A stretch of 64,000 nt of DNA. It comes from Manis javanica (lineage: Eukaryota > Chordata > Mammalia > Pholidota > Manidae). The stretch is from contig NC_133165.1 of NCBI RefSeq assembly GCF_040802235.1, forward strand, positions 14,107,623-14,171,622, read 5' to 3'. Under the pieces are notes generated by a model. The model saw only the letters and a program-made list of their open reading frames with translations. It was not told the origin of the DNA and searched no databases. Position 1 is the first letter of the stretch. Every line of letters begins with the position of its first letter. Position numbers and translations under genes: made by a program. This document shows, piece by piece, positions 1 to 12,683 of the stretch.

Positions 1-3000
1 ACAGACTGCACTGCTGAGTAATAACACCCTAAACTCAGCTCACCTTAGGAGAAGGGATGCAGGGAATTTCTTGCTTAATTTTACTTTCCATATTATTTCT
101 ATGACTGGAAACCTGGAAACTACTATTCCTTAGAGTATAACTGGAGTGGACTCCAATATAATAAGATTTTTATTTATCACACTAGTGTCTGGAATGATCA
201 GTTCTTGGTAACTAAGAAATATGCCTAAGAAATATAATTAAGAAATAGTAACTCTTACGTTGAAGTCTTAGGTATCGCTACATACCCAGCAACTTTTCAG
301 GACGTTATTACCTTAACATGACAATGTGTGGACATGCATTTGGTTGGCTGTTCTTGATATTTTGCTTTGGAATTTTCAAATTTCATTTATAAACAGATGT
401 CTTTATAAAAAAAACCCTCTCTGATTCTTTTGGTGGCCCTTGTTTAAATGATATGCAAAATGACGAAGAACACAGTATTTACTAATTAGTAATTATCTTA
501 AGATTTATTTTAAAATTAAAGTTAATAATACCTTGGGCAGGAAGCTTCTTGGTTTTCACTGACCTTCCTAAATTACAATTAATCCCATCATTAGTGTTCG
601 AATTTTCAAAGGTGGTGGCAGGCTGCAGCTTTTAACTTTAATTTGCAAAGTCCTCATTATAACATCATATACACATGAGACAATAAAAGCTATGCGCGAA
701 ATGCATGACCAAAAGTACTAAGACAAAATACACTTGGAATGTCAATGGGATTATTATTGAATTTTTTCATTTTAAAAGGGAATAATGAGCTGAAAATTCT
801 TAAATGTGTGTCTTCTGAGAACACATTTCAATGGATAATACATGTTTTTTTGTTCATTTAGTTTTGAATACTACTATAGCTTAATTCTTTGGTCCACTAA
901 AGTGTGGAGACCATCGAATTAGACAAAAGGAAAGAACAAAAGGGAAGTCAGTAAGCAGATGCTGGGAATCCAAATTATCATGCTCTCTAGATAACAATTA
1001 AATCTCTAGAGTGAATGGAGAATGGATAAACTATTCTAAAGTGTTACTGCTTGCCTTAGGTGCATATGGCTGTTTCGATACTAAGGGTCTATATCCCTAA
1101 TGCATGTTATTGAGTTAATTTGTTGTTCCAAGGATTGAGGTATGGACAGCACCCAGCACCCTGTTCATAGAAACTCAGTGAAGTTTTATTGGACCTTATG
1201 CATCTTACTTGACCAGAAACACGTACACCCTGTCCTTTGAAACGTTATAGAGATTCGGTCTTCTGCTTGTTAGCTTTCCAAGAGGGCATTTCTGTTTTGG
1301 CCCCAATAAAGAGCTATCCTACCCTACTTATGCACTTTCATCTTGCAGAAAGGTAGAATATAAAAATCAGGACAAAAATTAAATGTGTCTGTGATGTAAC
1401 TCCATTAGGCTATTATGACCTTCAGAAGCTCTGTAACATTGCTTTGTTTACTTAACTAAAAAAACTCCATGCGGTTTAGATTTAATTTTCCTAATAAACG
1501 AATGGTAAGGGAATCTTGAATTTACTATTGTTTCATTAATCTTAAAGGTAGGAGCTATGCTATTAATGGCAGCAATTTTAATGCAATCCTTTCTTCTCCA
1601 AGCACTTACAACCAATTTATTAGAATGAAAACACATTACAAATAATTTCATTAGCAACAGTGGATATTAAAAACTGTGCTAGAGATCTAAAATATGAAGT
1701 ATATTTTTAAAGAATTTTAAATCTGTTTTCAAGATAAACAACAGTATTTGCTTTTAATAAGACAGAAGTTAAATTACTCAAGAAAATGATTTACCTTGCA
1801 AAAGCTTTCAGTTCTTACTTGCTAAATGTTGATCCTCAAAACTTCTAAATATCATTCTTCAGTACATATAACCTGTTGCTAAGGGATGGCTTCTCAGACT
1901 TAGTACAAGCCAGTAATGTGGGTCCCTTGAAAGTAGGGTTTGTATACATAGAAAGATGTTTGACATCCTATACATACAAGTGAACTGTCCTTTGCCTTCA
2001 ATTTTATTTTTAGTTCTGTCCCCTTGAATTAGTTTACGTAGAAATAGAACACCAATATTTTTTCTTTATGATTTAAAGTCTGTCCCTTGTGTCTTCATTC
2101 ACACGGGTTTATCTGCACAGAATTACACTGTCCACTGAAATTAGAAATATTCTGAAATGACTAGAACATAAGGCATGTCTGTTATTATAATAAAAAGGTA
2201 TCTGGAATTGTTTTATCTTTCCTTTGAAACACATCTTTGAGCACACTTTGCCCAAAGGAAAACCACCATCAAGTCATTTTATTAAAAGAGTTCTAGCAGT
2301 ACTAGAAGACTGGATTCCTTCCTTAGCATGCAAGCTGACTCAGAATACACGTGCGTTTAGTTCAACATGATTAGCTGATGCACACCAAATCTCATGTTTA
2401 TCAAATGAAAAGCAACATAGGTTGGAATTTACATATTTTATTTTTCTAAAACTCAACACGTCCAATCATAACTGTCTAAGCACAAGGCAAAGTCTTTTCC
2501 TCCCTTGAGATTTAAATACATGCTACTTTGGTCTGTGCTAAAATGTGTTAACTCCCTTATTCTGGATTGTACATTGGAAAATTCAAATAAAAACAGCACA
2601 ATTAAAAAACAAAAAGATCTTCCATTGACAGAACATCTGCAGACTTAATAAGGCAATCCATTGAGATAAAGACATCAACTAATAAATTCCCACACATGCA
2701 GCCAGAAGCATCACTGGCAAAGTACAAACCATCTGGGGAGGTTTGGAGATTCAGCTCCTTTGGACCCAGCTCAACTTAGAGCACATATTTCACAGAGCAG
2801 ATTATTTCTTTAGCAGTCCTCCTCCATGAAAGCAAGCCCCTCTGACTATATTTAAAAACAACCTAAAGGAAACGATGATTAAGGGGGAGAATGGGACAGA
2901 AATGAGCGGTCTAGGACACAGTTCAAAGTAAAGGATTGTGTATTTATGTGGACACTTTCTTTTCCTCCTCCCACATGTCATTATCTAAAGCCTAACTCTT

Positions 3001-3240
3001 CTATATGCCTCATTCATATGTTTTAATGAATGGATTATAAACTCCTGAAGATCAAGAAAAATCGTAGCTTTTAAATCTTTGTCCCGAACCTTTACTGTCA
3101 CTATAGTCTTAGTCACATAGTTGCAAACTAACGGACTATGGTTGAATTATATGCAACTTCCACAAAGTACCTTCATAGAGATGTAGGGAATTAATAAAAG
3201 ATTAATTGCATATTTAATTTAACAGTTATAGATTACATAT
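1..3240. other. no gene recognised; probable intergenic DNA
   Basis: AT-rich single-copy-looking sequence. Short open frames here have no recognisable content. A weak L2-like tail may sit near 3040-3120. Nothing else is supported. Confidence 0.5.
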
Positions 3241-6180
3241 GTTTTATTTTTCTTCTTTAGGCAGTTTTGGCAAATTTTATTTCTTTGAGAAATTTTCTAT
3301 TTCATAAAAAATTTCAAATTTGTCAGCATAAGGTTGTTCATAATATTCTTATTAGCTTTCTAATTTTTGTAGGAGCTATAGTGATGTTTCCTTCTATATT
3401 CTTGATATTGGTTATTTCAAATGTTCTTCATTTTTTTAAAAAAAATGATTAGTCTTGCTAGAGTTGTGTCAATTTTATTAATTATTTATGAACCAACTTT
3501 TGGAGGTGTTAATTATCTATCTGCATGTTTTTCTTTCCTAACTATTAATCTTTTGATTGTCAGTCTTTTTCTTTTCTAACGTGTTTAGCTCAAGTTTTGA
3601 TGTGAAATTTTCATTACAATTCAGTTACTTTTATTCAAAATATTTTGATTTCCACTGTGATTTATTTGATTCAAAAGTTATTAGATGCTAATTCTTCAAT
3701 TAAAAGCATATGGTAATTTTCTATTTATATTTAAAACAATTTATAGCTTACATGTACTGTGGTCAGAGGCTAAATATGATTTCAGTTTTGAAAAATTTAT
3801 CAAAATTTACTTTAAAGCCAGCACATGGTTCAGTTTTGTAAAAATTCCATGTGTGCATGAAAAATTTTATATTTTTAATATATTATTTATTATATTTGTC
3901 CATTGGGTCAGTTTTACTTATTTGATTGTTCAAATCTTGAATCTTTACAATTTTGTTTGCTTTTTCTATCAGATAAATGGGAACATGAAAATGCCCACAG
4001 CATGATTGTGGATTTATCTATTTCTCCTGTAGTTGTGCTAAATTTGCCTATTTTGAGATGTCAACACAATATAATATTGTTATTAATGAAATACAATTGC
4101 CTGACATTAATTAAAATATACTTTGATATTGATGCAGCCACCTTTTGAAGAGTATCTGCAAATGCCTTTTTTATTCACATTAATTTTGAACTTTTTGTAC
4201 CCTTATGTGAGAAGATATGTCTCTTCCAACCAGCATATTTCTGGGCTTTTTTTTTTCAGTAAATTAATCTTTGGTTTATAATTGAAGCATTTAATTTACA
4301 TTTAATGGAATTACTGATATATCTGGGTTTATGTCTACTATCCTATATTGTTTGCTTTCTATATGTCCTGCCTATTCAATGCTTCTTTTTCTTTTATAAC
4401 TCTCCCTGCCATCCCCACCCCCAACTTTTTTAAAGAGATTGAAAATCAGTTTCACAGTTAGACCTGAATAAGCAAAGCCCCTGTTCTGGACTCCACAGCT
4501 CAGGCCTCCCTGCACGTTGGTGTCCTCTCTGGTGTTTGGGACCATCGGGGTTGACAGTGCCATTTGGTCAGGGCAGCCCGAGTCCCAACTGGAAACTGTT
4601 TGGGTCCTAGTCCTCATTTGTCCCTTTTGGGTCACTCCCTTCCCACCCTCTACCTGACTGTGGGCTCAATCAGATCTCCCCCCAAATTCTGAGGCTTGTT
4701 CCTATGAAGTCAACCTGGAGCCCTTGGCTGCGCCACAGTTCCAAGAGGGCAGCCAGGTAAGCAGACTGCTCCTTCTGGGCGGCACTGTCTCCCTCCCGTG
4801 GGGCGCTGCAAGACTGGGCGGCCAGACGGTACTGACAGCTGATTTTGGGTGATCCACATTATGCGGGACAGGCATCCTGCAAAGAAAGATTTGCTCCTGG
4901 TTCTACTCACTCTTGAGGTGGTCCTGTAAGAGTATCATTTCATTCTTTTCCTTCTATTGTCTTGGAAGTTATATTCTTTTTGAGTCTTCCAGTGATTACC
5001 TTAGCTACTATAATACTCAACCCTCACTTTACAAATTCTGAGTGATTTTTAAATTATGTTTTTCCTGGTCAATGGAAGGACCTTGTTAAAATATTTGAAC
5101 TCCATTTATTACTTTCTCCTGTCTGTCTGCTACTGGTTTTGATTATTTTTTGTGTATATTTTTTCACTCCCATCAGACCTTAGTACTATTGTTTCCACCA
5201 GACCTTATTATTGTTATATATAATCAATATTTACCTGAGTCCACCTATTCTATGATCTTTTTGTTGACTTACCTTTCTTTCATTTCCAACTCTCCAAGAT
5301 AACTTTCTTCCTGCTTGAAGAACACCTTTAGCGTGATTTGCTGTTGAAAAATCTATTTTTGTTTGTCTGAAGCTATCTTTCTTTCATTTTAATTCTTGAA
5401 GGATATTTTTACTGGGCACAGAATTCTGTTAGCAGTCATTTTCAGTGCTTTGGAAGTATTATTCAATTGTCTTCCAACATCTATTATTTCTTTTGAGAAG
5501 TCCACTGTCCAAATCAGCAGTTAGGTCTTTGTATATAATGTGTTTTTTTTTCTTCTGGACTTTTTAGACTTTTTTCTTGCCTCTGGCTTTCAGCAGTTTT
5601 AATACAGGCCTGCATATATATATATTTAAAGTTTTGCTTCTTGAATCTGGGGTTTGATTCTTTTTCTAGTTTAAGAATATTCTTAGCCCATTATGTCCAT
5701 GAATATTAGTCCCCTCATGGGCTCGTCCTTGTCTTCTGGGACTCCAATTATACATATGTTGGACTTTCTCAATGTATTCTCTATGTTTCTTAACTGCCTT
5801 CTGATTTTTTCCTCTCCCCATATCTCTCCATGCTTTGTTCTGGATATTTATTTCAGAATTTCCTTATGGCTCACTAAGTCGCACTTCAGCTGTGTGTAGT
5901 CTCTATGAAACCCATCTACTAAATTATTAATTTTGGTTAGTGTATTTTTCCTTCTAGAATTTCTATTGTTTACTTCTTTAGTTTCCAATTCTCTGCTGAA
6001 ATTCTGTCTTTCCTTTCACCTCTTTCAGCTTAGTAAGAATGACTATTTTAAAGATTCTGTCTCATAACTGAAATATATAGAAGCCCTATGGGTCTGTTTG
6101 TATCCTGTAGTTTTCCTTGTTTTCAGCCTCCCTATTTTGGATAATTTTTTCTAGTGTGCCAGACAATGTATTTGCAAAGT
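3240..6180 (-). mobile_element. old antisense L1 fragment (ORF2 and ORF1 parts), interrupted
   Basis: Read on the minus strand this is a decayed L1. At 3700-4100 the order of recognisable segments (the tract seen as GTGGTCAGAGGCTAAATATG, then the stretch seen as GTGGATTTATCTATTTCTCC) corresponds to the endonuclease/RT border of ORF2. At 5270-6000 the text corresponds to ORF1, including the stretch seen as GGGACTCCAATTATACATAT. No open frame survives beyond about 100 codons. The divergence is much higher than in the L1s at 8.4-14.4 and 42-56 kb, so it is an old mammalian L1M or HAL1-type copy. A GC-rich block interrupts it at about 4440-4922. Confidence 0.75.
4440..4922. other. unclassified GC-rich block inside old L1
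   Basis: About 480 bp of clearly higher GC than the flanks, lying between two parts of the same antisense L1. It does not read as L1 on either strand. Open frames of 66-87 codons occur on the minus strand, but they have no recognisable domain. It could be an LTR, a processed transcript fragment or a transduced segment. No poly(A) or clear target-site duplication was found. Confidence 0.45.
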
Positions 6181-6230
6181 TGTTTGTAGAAACAATGTGA
6201 AGCCTAGAATTATTCAGAGAAGATTAATAT

Positions 6231-6360
6231 TTATTTCTACCAGTTTCCTAATCTATAAAATGGGGTTAATGATAGAACTTATTTCATGAGTTTTTGTGAG
6301 GATTACATGACTTAACATGTAAAATCCTTAGGACAGTGCCAGAAAGTATATGCAAAAACC
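6231..6360 (+). repeat. MIR SINE fragment
   Basis: Ancient MIR core and 3' side: TTTCCTAATCTATAAAATGG followed by GTGAGGATTACATGACTTAA and an AGGACAGTGCC end. This is the usual order of MIR on the plus strand. Confidence 0.8.
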
Positions 6361-7436
6361 AATGCTTTTTAGTTTATGAAGATAGAAATCCTCCGATACT
6401 ACCTTCTATAGGACACTTTGCAGAACTGACACACACATTCATTTAGCAAATGCTTATCAGCAGCATTTTAAGTTGTAGGCACTGTGTTGGGTGCTAGGTG
6501 TGAAGTGACTGTTCAGAAATGCAATCCATTTACACATCAGCAGTGTAAGAGTGGAGTCCTTTTATAGAAATTATACATAGCCTCATATGTGTTCTTTCGC
6601 CAATTCTACCAATATCCTCCTGATATTAATATTAACATTATATTACTATTAGTAGAATATTAATTAAGGCAGAATCACCAATAGTGAAGTTAAGATTAGA
6701 AGCCTGTACACCTGCATTTACTTTAATAGCATATCTCTGGGTTACATTTGCATTTACAAAGAATTCATGGCAACAATATTACTAATAGCTTTAGAACAAT
6801 TAACTGAAGTTGAGATATAAACAAAATGTTTCCATGTATTTTGAAAACAAACAAAATGTTTCCATGTATTTTGAAAAAAAATAAAGAATGGAGAACAGAA
6901 GCAGAAAGCTAGGACAGAAATTAAAAATAGCAGTCAATTTAGGTCATGCCACCTAAGAAAGAATGGAACAACTTCATGCCAACACTCTGAAATAACAATG
7001 TATGTTAAAAGGGGTTAATAATAATAATCAATATTACCACTAATAAATAAAAGTATTATGCACAGTGGTTAGAACCACAAATAACAATCTTCAGTGTGGA
7101 GAGGCTTTTTGTGAAAGTTTGTATCAACATTTATATCTACAGATACAGAGTAATCGCTATTAGAAATTATCTTAGAAATATTAATCTTAAAATAATAGAT
7201 TATCTCAGCAAGCAAAATTACTGTAAATCTTAACTACTGAACATAAGGTAATATTCTTTATCCAACAATTCACTCTCAAATGTGGACAATTCTCCAGATT
7301 TTGAAATGGGAACACTAAAAATCCATTTGTAAATTGTTTGATTAGAATTTAGAACACATTTATGTTCTAAATATAGTTAAGTTTCCACTTCTACCTCTCT
7401 AGGGAATTTAACAAACACAACTATTGTTTTTATATT
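6361..7436. other. no gene; short tandem repeat only
   Basis: AT-rich intergenic sequence. A 30-bp unit beginning AAACAAAATGTTTCCATG occurs twice at about 6819-6878. A weak L2/MIR-like phrase lies near 6470-6500. Nothing else recognised. Confidence 0.5.
6819..6878. repeat. 30-bp tandem duplication, two units
   Basis: Two adjacent copies of a 30-bp unit containing ACAAAATGTTTCCATGTATT, starting at about 6819 and 6849. They are nearly identical. Confidence 0.8.
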
Positions 7437-7475
7437 ATGCATCACATACCAGGAATTAAGTGCTTTACACTGAGA
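7437..7475 (-). repeat. MIR fragment, left part (split by LTR)
   Basis: The phrase CCAGGAATTAAGTGCTTTACAC matches the antisense 3' part of MIR. It stops abruptly and the MIR resumes near 7968, after the LTR-like block. Confidence 0.6.
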
Positions 7476-7967
7476 ACTACAATGAGCTGCATCAATATGA
7501 CAGAGGTATGGGGTTTAAGAACTGAGAATACCTGTGTCAACATGATTTATTTGTTTGTTACAGCAAAACTCCGCCCAGAAAAGATAAACCTGTAAACTAA
7601 TAAATAACTTCATTTTTTTTCAGTAAATTCCTATTTATCAATTTGTCTCAGACGATCTGCTCATCTTGGCAAAGAGTTCACTTATCAAGGGAGTTTACTT
7701 ATCCAGACTTGCTTCAAGAACCCTGCCTTGTTACAGATACTAATCATGAAACTATTATATCACCAACTGTTTCAAATCCATCTGTTCTCCACCTTAAAAG
7801 AGCCACCTTAAGCCACCCCAGCCCAGAGCTGCAAATCCTTTAATATCCTCCCTTCTCCCTTCAGGGACTGTGGATTGTCAAGGAAGAGTCCTCTACTATT
7901 GCAGAGTTCTAATAAACTTAGTTTTACGTTATTAACAAGTTGCTTGGAGATATGCTGGGGGGAGTTC
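7476..7967 (+). mobile_element. solo LTR of an endogenous retrovirus (unclassified)
   Basis: About 490 bp inserted within a MIR. It starts with TG, has an AATAAA polyadenylation signal at about 7910 followed by a T/G-rich stretch, and ends near CA at 7966-7967. This matches U3-R-U5 architecture with no internal retroviral sequence beside it. The family could be an ERVL or MaLR type, but I cannot name it, and a target-site duplication is not clear. Confidence 0.55.
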
Positions 7968-8120
7968 AATAACCTATATTTAATCCTTTTATCTTCATAA
8001 CATTACTCTATTCTTATATTCTTTTTACAGATGAGAAAACTGAGGAACATGGGATAGAAAAGTGACTTATGCAAGGACACAAATCAATTTAACTAACACA
8101 AATCTAAACCGTGGTATTAA
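7968..8120 (-). repeat. MIR fragment, right part
   Basis: Antisense MIR: TTTAATCCTTTTATCTTCATAAC, TTTTTACAGATGAGAAAACTGAGG and GTGACTTATGCAAGGACACA are in the expected order. It continues the piece at 7437-7475. Confidence 0.8.
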
Positions 8121-8234
8121 TATTACTGAGTCCTTCTTCCCCCAAAGTCTATCAATTTGAAGATACCCTGAGAATCCCCATGCCCTGACTCTCTCAGCCC
8201 TATACAGTCATTATAGAATAAATTATAATTTTAT

Positions 8235-8350
8235 TATCTTCCTCACTGGATTGTGAGCTCTCTGATGGTATGTTTAGTGCCACACTGACAGTGCCGAGCA
8301 TACTCTCTGACATATGGTAGGCATTTAGTAAGTGTTTATAAATGAACATT
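8235..8350 (+). repeat. L2 LINE 3' end
   Basis: The phrases GATTGTGAGCTCTCTGATGG, then CATATGGTAGGCATTTAGTA and an AAGTGTTTATAAATGAA end match the 3' terminus of the ancient L2 family on the plus strand. Confidence 0.75.
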
Positions 8351-8360
8351 CAGTGAAACC

Positions 8361-8391
8361 TCACTCTAAAAATGAGGCTCTGAGATTATTA
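8361..8391 (-). repeat. MIR fragment left of L1-A, includes TSD copy
   Basis: Antisense MIR sequence cut by the L1-A insertion. Its last 18 bases (GAGGCTCTGAGATTATTA, 8374-8391) are repeated at 14440-14457, where the same MIR resumes. Confidence 0.7.
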
Positions 8392-8829
8392 TTATCATTA
8401 TTTTTTAATATTTCCCTGATGCTTTTTTTATTAAGGTATCATTGATATACAATTACATGAGCAAAATCATAGTTCTAGATTCCCCAAATTATCAAGTCCC
8501 CACCAGATACCCCATTACAGGCACTGTCCATCAGCAGAGTAAGATGCTATATAGTCACTACTTGTCTTCTCTGTGCTATACTGCCTTCCCCGTGCCCCCC
8601 TTACATCATGTGTGCCCCCCCATGTTGTGTGCACTAATCATAATGCCCCTTTTTACCCCTTATCCCTCCATTCCCTCACACCCTCCTTCCTTTCCCTTTG
8701 GTAACTGCTAGTCCATTGTTGGGCTCTGTGAGTCTGCTGCTGTTTTGTTCCTTCAGTTTTGCTTTGTTGTGATACTCCACAGATGAGTGAAATCATTTGG
8801 TACTTGTTTTTCTATGTCTGACTTATTTC

Positions 8830-11800
8830 ACTGACCATAATGCCCTCTACTCCATCCATGTTGTTGCAAATGGTAGGATTTGTTTTCTTCTTATGGCTGA
8901 ATAATAGTCCATTGTGTATATGTACCACATCTTCTTTATCCATTCATCTACTAATGGACACTTAAGTTGCTTCCATTTCTTGGCTATTGTAAATAGTGCT
9001 GCAATAAACATAGGGATGCATATGTCTTTTTGAATCAGGGATCGTGGTTTTTTTTGGGTAAATTTCTAGGAGTGGAATTCCTGGGTCAAATAGAATTTGA
9101 CTATTTTTAGATTTTACTATTTTTAGTTTTTGAGGAACCTCCATACTGCTGTCCACAATGGTACAACTAATTTACATTCCCACAAGCAGTGTAGGAGGGT
9201 TCCCCTTTCTCCACATCCTCACCAGCATTAGCTGTTTGTTTTTTGTATGTTGGCCATCCTAACTGGTTTGAGGTGATATCTCATTGTGGTTTTAATTTTC
9301 ATTTCTCTGATGAATAGTAAATTGGAGCATCTTTCCCTGTGCTTTTTGGCCATCTAAATTTTTTCTTTGGAGAAATATCTGTTCAGATCCTCTGCCCATT
9401 TTTTTGCTTTTAGGATGTTGAGGTGTATGAGCTCTTTTATATTTTGGATGTCAACCCCTTATTGGATATGTCATTTATGAATATACTCTCCCATGCAGTA
9501 GGATGCCTTTTTGTTTTTTCTGATGTTGTCCTTTGCTGTACAGAGCTTTTTAGTTTGATATAGACCCACTTGTTCATTTTTGCTTTTGTTTCCCTTGCCC
9601 AGGGAGATATGTTCATGAAAAAGTTGCTCATGTTTATATTCAAGAGAGTTTTGCCTATGTTTTCTTCTAAGAGTTTTGGTTTCATGACTTACATTCAGAC
9701 CTTTGATCCATTTCAAGTTTACTTTTGGGTATGGAGTTAGACAGTAATCGAGTTTCATTCTTTTACATGTAGCTGTCCAGTTTTGCCAATGTTAGTTGTT
9801 GAAGAGGCTGTCATTTCCCCATTCTACACCCATAATTCCTTTATGTATATTAATTGACCATATATGATTGGGTTTATATATGGGCTCTCTAGTCTGTTTC
9901 ATTGGTCTATTATTCTCTTCTTGTGCCAATACCAAATTGTGTTGATTATGTGGTTTGTAGTAGAGCTTGAAGTTGGGGAGCATAATCTCCCCAGCTTTAT
10001 TCTTCCTTCTCAGGATTGTTTTGGCTATTCAGGGTCTTTTGTGGTTCCATATGAATTTCAGAATGATTTGCTCTAGTTCACTGAAGAATGCTGTTAGTAT
10101 TTTGATAGGAATTGCATTGAATCTGTAGATTGCTTTAGGTGGATGGCCATTTTAACAATATTAATTCTTCCTATCCATGAGCACAGGATGTGTTTCCATG
10201 TATTGGTATCTTCTTTAATTTCTCTCATGATGTCTTGTAGTTTTCAGAGTATAGGTTTTTCACTTCCTTGGTTAGGTTTATTCCTAGGTATTTTATTCTT
10301 TTTGATACAATTCTGAATGGAATTGTTTTTCTGATTTCTCCTTCTGCTAGTTCATTAGTGTATAGGGATCCAACAGATTTCTGTATGTTAATTTTGTATC
10401 CTGCAACTTTGCTGAATTCAGATATTAGTTCTAGTAGTTTTGGATTGATTCTTTAGGGTTTTTTTATGTGCAATATCATGTCATCTGCAAACAGTGAGAT
10501 TTTAACTTCTTCCTTACCAATCTGGATGCCTTTTATTTATTTGCATTATCTGACTGCCATGGCTAGGACCTCCAGAATTATGTTGAATAAAATCAGGGAG
10601 AATGGGCATCATTCTCTTGATCCTGATCTTAAAGGAAAAGCTTTCAGCTTCTCACTTCTAAGTATGATGTTGGCTGTGTGTTTGTCTTATATGGCCTTTA
10701 TTATGTTGAGGTACTTGCCCTCTCTACCCGTTTTGTTGAGAGTTTTTATCATGAATGGGTTTTGGATTTTGTCAAATGTTTTTTCAGCATCTATGGAGAT
10801 GATCATGTGACTTTTGTCCTTTTTTTGATACTGTGGATGATGTTGATGGATTTTAGAAATGTACCATCCTTGCATCCCTGGGATGAATCCCACTTGGTCA
10901 TGGTGTATGATCCTCTTGATGTATTTTTGAATTCGGTTTGCTAATATTTTGTTCAGTATTTTTGCATCTATGTTCATCAGGGATATTGGTCTGTAGTTTT
11001 CTTTTTTTGTGGTGTTTTTGCCTGGCTTTCATATTAGAGTGATTCTGGCTTCACAGAATGAGTTTGGAAATATTTCCTCCTCTTCTATTTTTTGAAAACT
11101 TTAAGGAGAATGGGTATAATGTCTTCTTTAAATGTCTGATAAAATTCAGAGGTGAATCCATTTGGTCTGGAGGTTTTGTTCTTGGGTAGTTTTGATTACC
11201 AGTTCAATTTGATTGCTGGTAATTGGTCTATTCAGATTTTCTGTTTCTTCCTGGGTCAGTCTTGGAAGGTTGTGTTTTGGTAGAAAGTTGTCCATTTTTC
11301 TAGGTTATCCAGCTTGTTAGTATATAATTTTTCATAGTATTCTCTAATAATTTTTTTTATTTCTGTGGTGTCCGTAGTGATTTTTTCCTTTCTCATTTCT
11401 GATTCCGTTTTTGTGTGTAGACTCTCTTTCTTTCTTGATAAGTCTGGCTAGGGGTTTAACTATTTTGTTTACTTTCTTGAAGAACCAGCTCCTGCTTTCA
11501 TTGATTCTTTCTATTTTTTTATTCTTCTCAATTTTATTTATTTCTTCTCTGATCTTTATTATGTCCCTCCTTCTACTAACTTTGGCCTCATTTTTTCTTT
11601 TTCCACTTTTAATAATTGTGAATTTAGACTGTTCATATGGGACTGTTCTTCCTCCTTTAAATAGGCCAGGATTTTTTTCATTTCTTTCCATGTATTGCTT
11701 GATCTGTTTTAATTTGGTCATTAAACCACTGATTATTTAGAAGCATGTTGTTAAGCCTCCATGTGTTTGTGAGCCTTTTTGTTTCCTTTGTACAATTTAT

Positions 11801-12390
11801 TTCTAGTTTTATACCTTTGTGATTTGAGAAGTTGGTTGGTACAATTTCAATCTTTCTGAATTTGCTAAGGCTCTTTTTGTGGCCTAGGATGTGGGTTATT
11901 CTGGAAAATGTTCCATGTACACTTGAGAAGAATGTGCATCCTGCTGCTTTTGGGTGGAATGTTCTACAGATGTGTGTTAGGTCCATCTGTTCGAATGTGT
12001 TCTTTCTGAATTTGCTAAGGCTCTTTTTGTGGCCTAGGATGTGGGTTATTCTGGAAAATGTTCCATGTACACTTGAGAAGAATGTGCATCCTGCTGCTTT
12101 TGGGTGGAATGTTCTACAGATGTGTGTTAGGTCCATCTGTTCGAATGTGTTGTTCATTGCCTCTGTCCCCTTATTTATTTTCTGTCTGGTTGATCTGTCC
12201 TTTGGAGTGAGTGGAGTGTTGAAGTCTCCTAAAATGAATGCATTCCATTCTATTTTCCCCTTTAATTCTGTTAGTATCTGTTTCATATATGTAGGCGCTC
12301 CTGTATTGGGTGCATAGATATTTATATCTAATGGTTATATCCTCTTGTTGGATGGACCCCTTTATCATTATGTAATGTCCTTCTTTGTCT
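8830..12390 (-). pseudogene. L1-A ORF2 (endonuclease/reverse transcriptase), broken
   Basis: Remnants of ORF2 on the minus strand: the endonuclease C-terminal half at 11678-12286 (202 codons; [19 protein letters not shown] kept), RT pieces including 10687-10977 ([20 protein letters not shown]) and the C-terminal part at 8962-9156. The N-terminal endonuclease region is missing: sequence equivalent to L1-B 53757-54197 is deleted at about 12391. An exact 150-bp duplication adds 50 residues. The usual SRIDHI catalytic stretch reads SRITHI in both duplicates. Many frameshifts; no function expected. Confidence 0.85.
11851..12150. repeat. perfect 150-bp tandem duplication, two units
   Basis: 11851-12000 and 12001-12150 are identical at every base I compared. 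The unit starts TCTTTCTGAATTTGCTAAGG and ends TCGAATGTGT. Its length is a multiple of three, and it lies in frame in the L1-A endonuclease remnant. Confidence 0.95.
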
Positions 12391-12683
12391 CTTGACTGAC
12401 TTTGCAGTTAGCTGATTTAATTTTGCATTTAGTTAGTATTCAGTTGGTCTACTTGCTTTATTGTGGTTTGATTTTTCTCTGGTGACAGCTATTTAGCCTT
12501 AGGCACACTTCCATCTAGAACAGTCCCTCTAGAATACACTGCAGAGATGGTTTATGGGAGGTAAATTCCCTCAGTTTTTGCTTATCTGGGAATTGTCTAA
12601 TCCCTCCTTCAAATTTAAATGATAATCTTGCTGGGTAGAGTATTCCTCATTCGAGGTCCTTCTGTTTCATTGCACTGAATATA

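Noticed and set aside
11832-12317. 161-codon plus-strand frame
   Set aside because: Shadow of the duplicated L1-A endonuclease remnant on the other strand.
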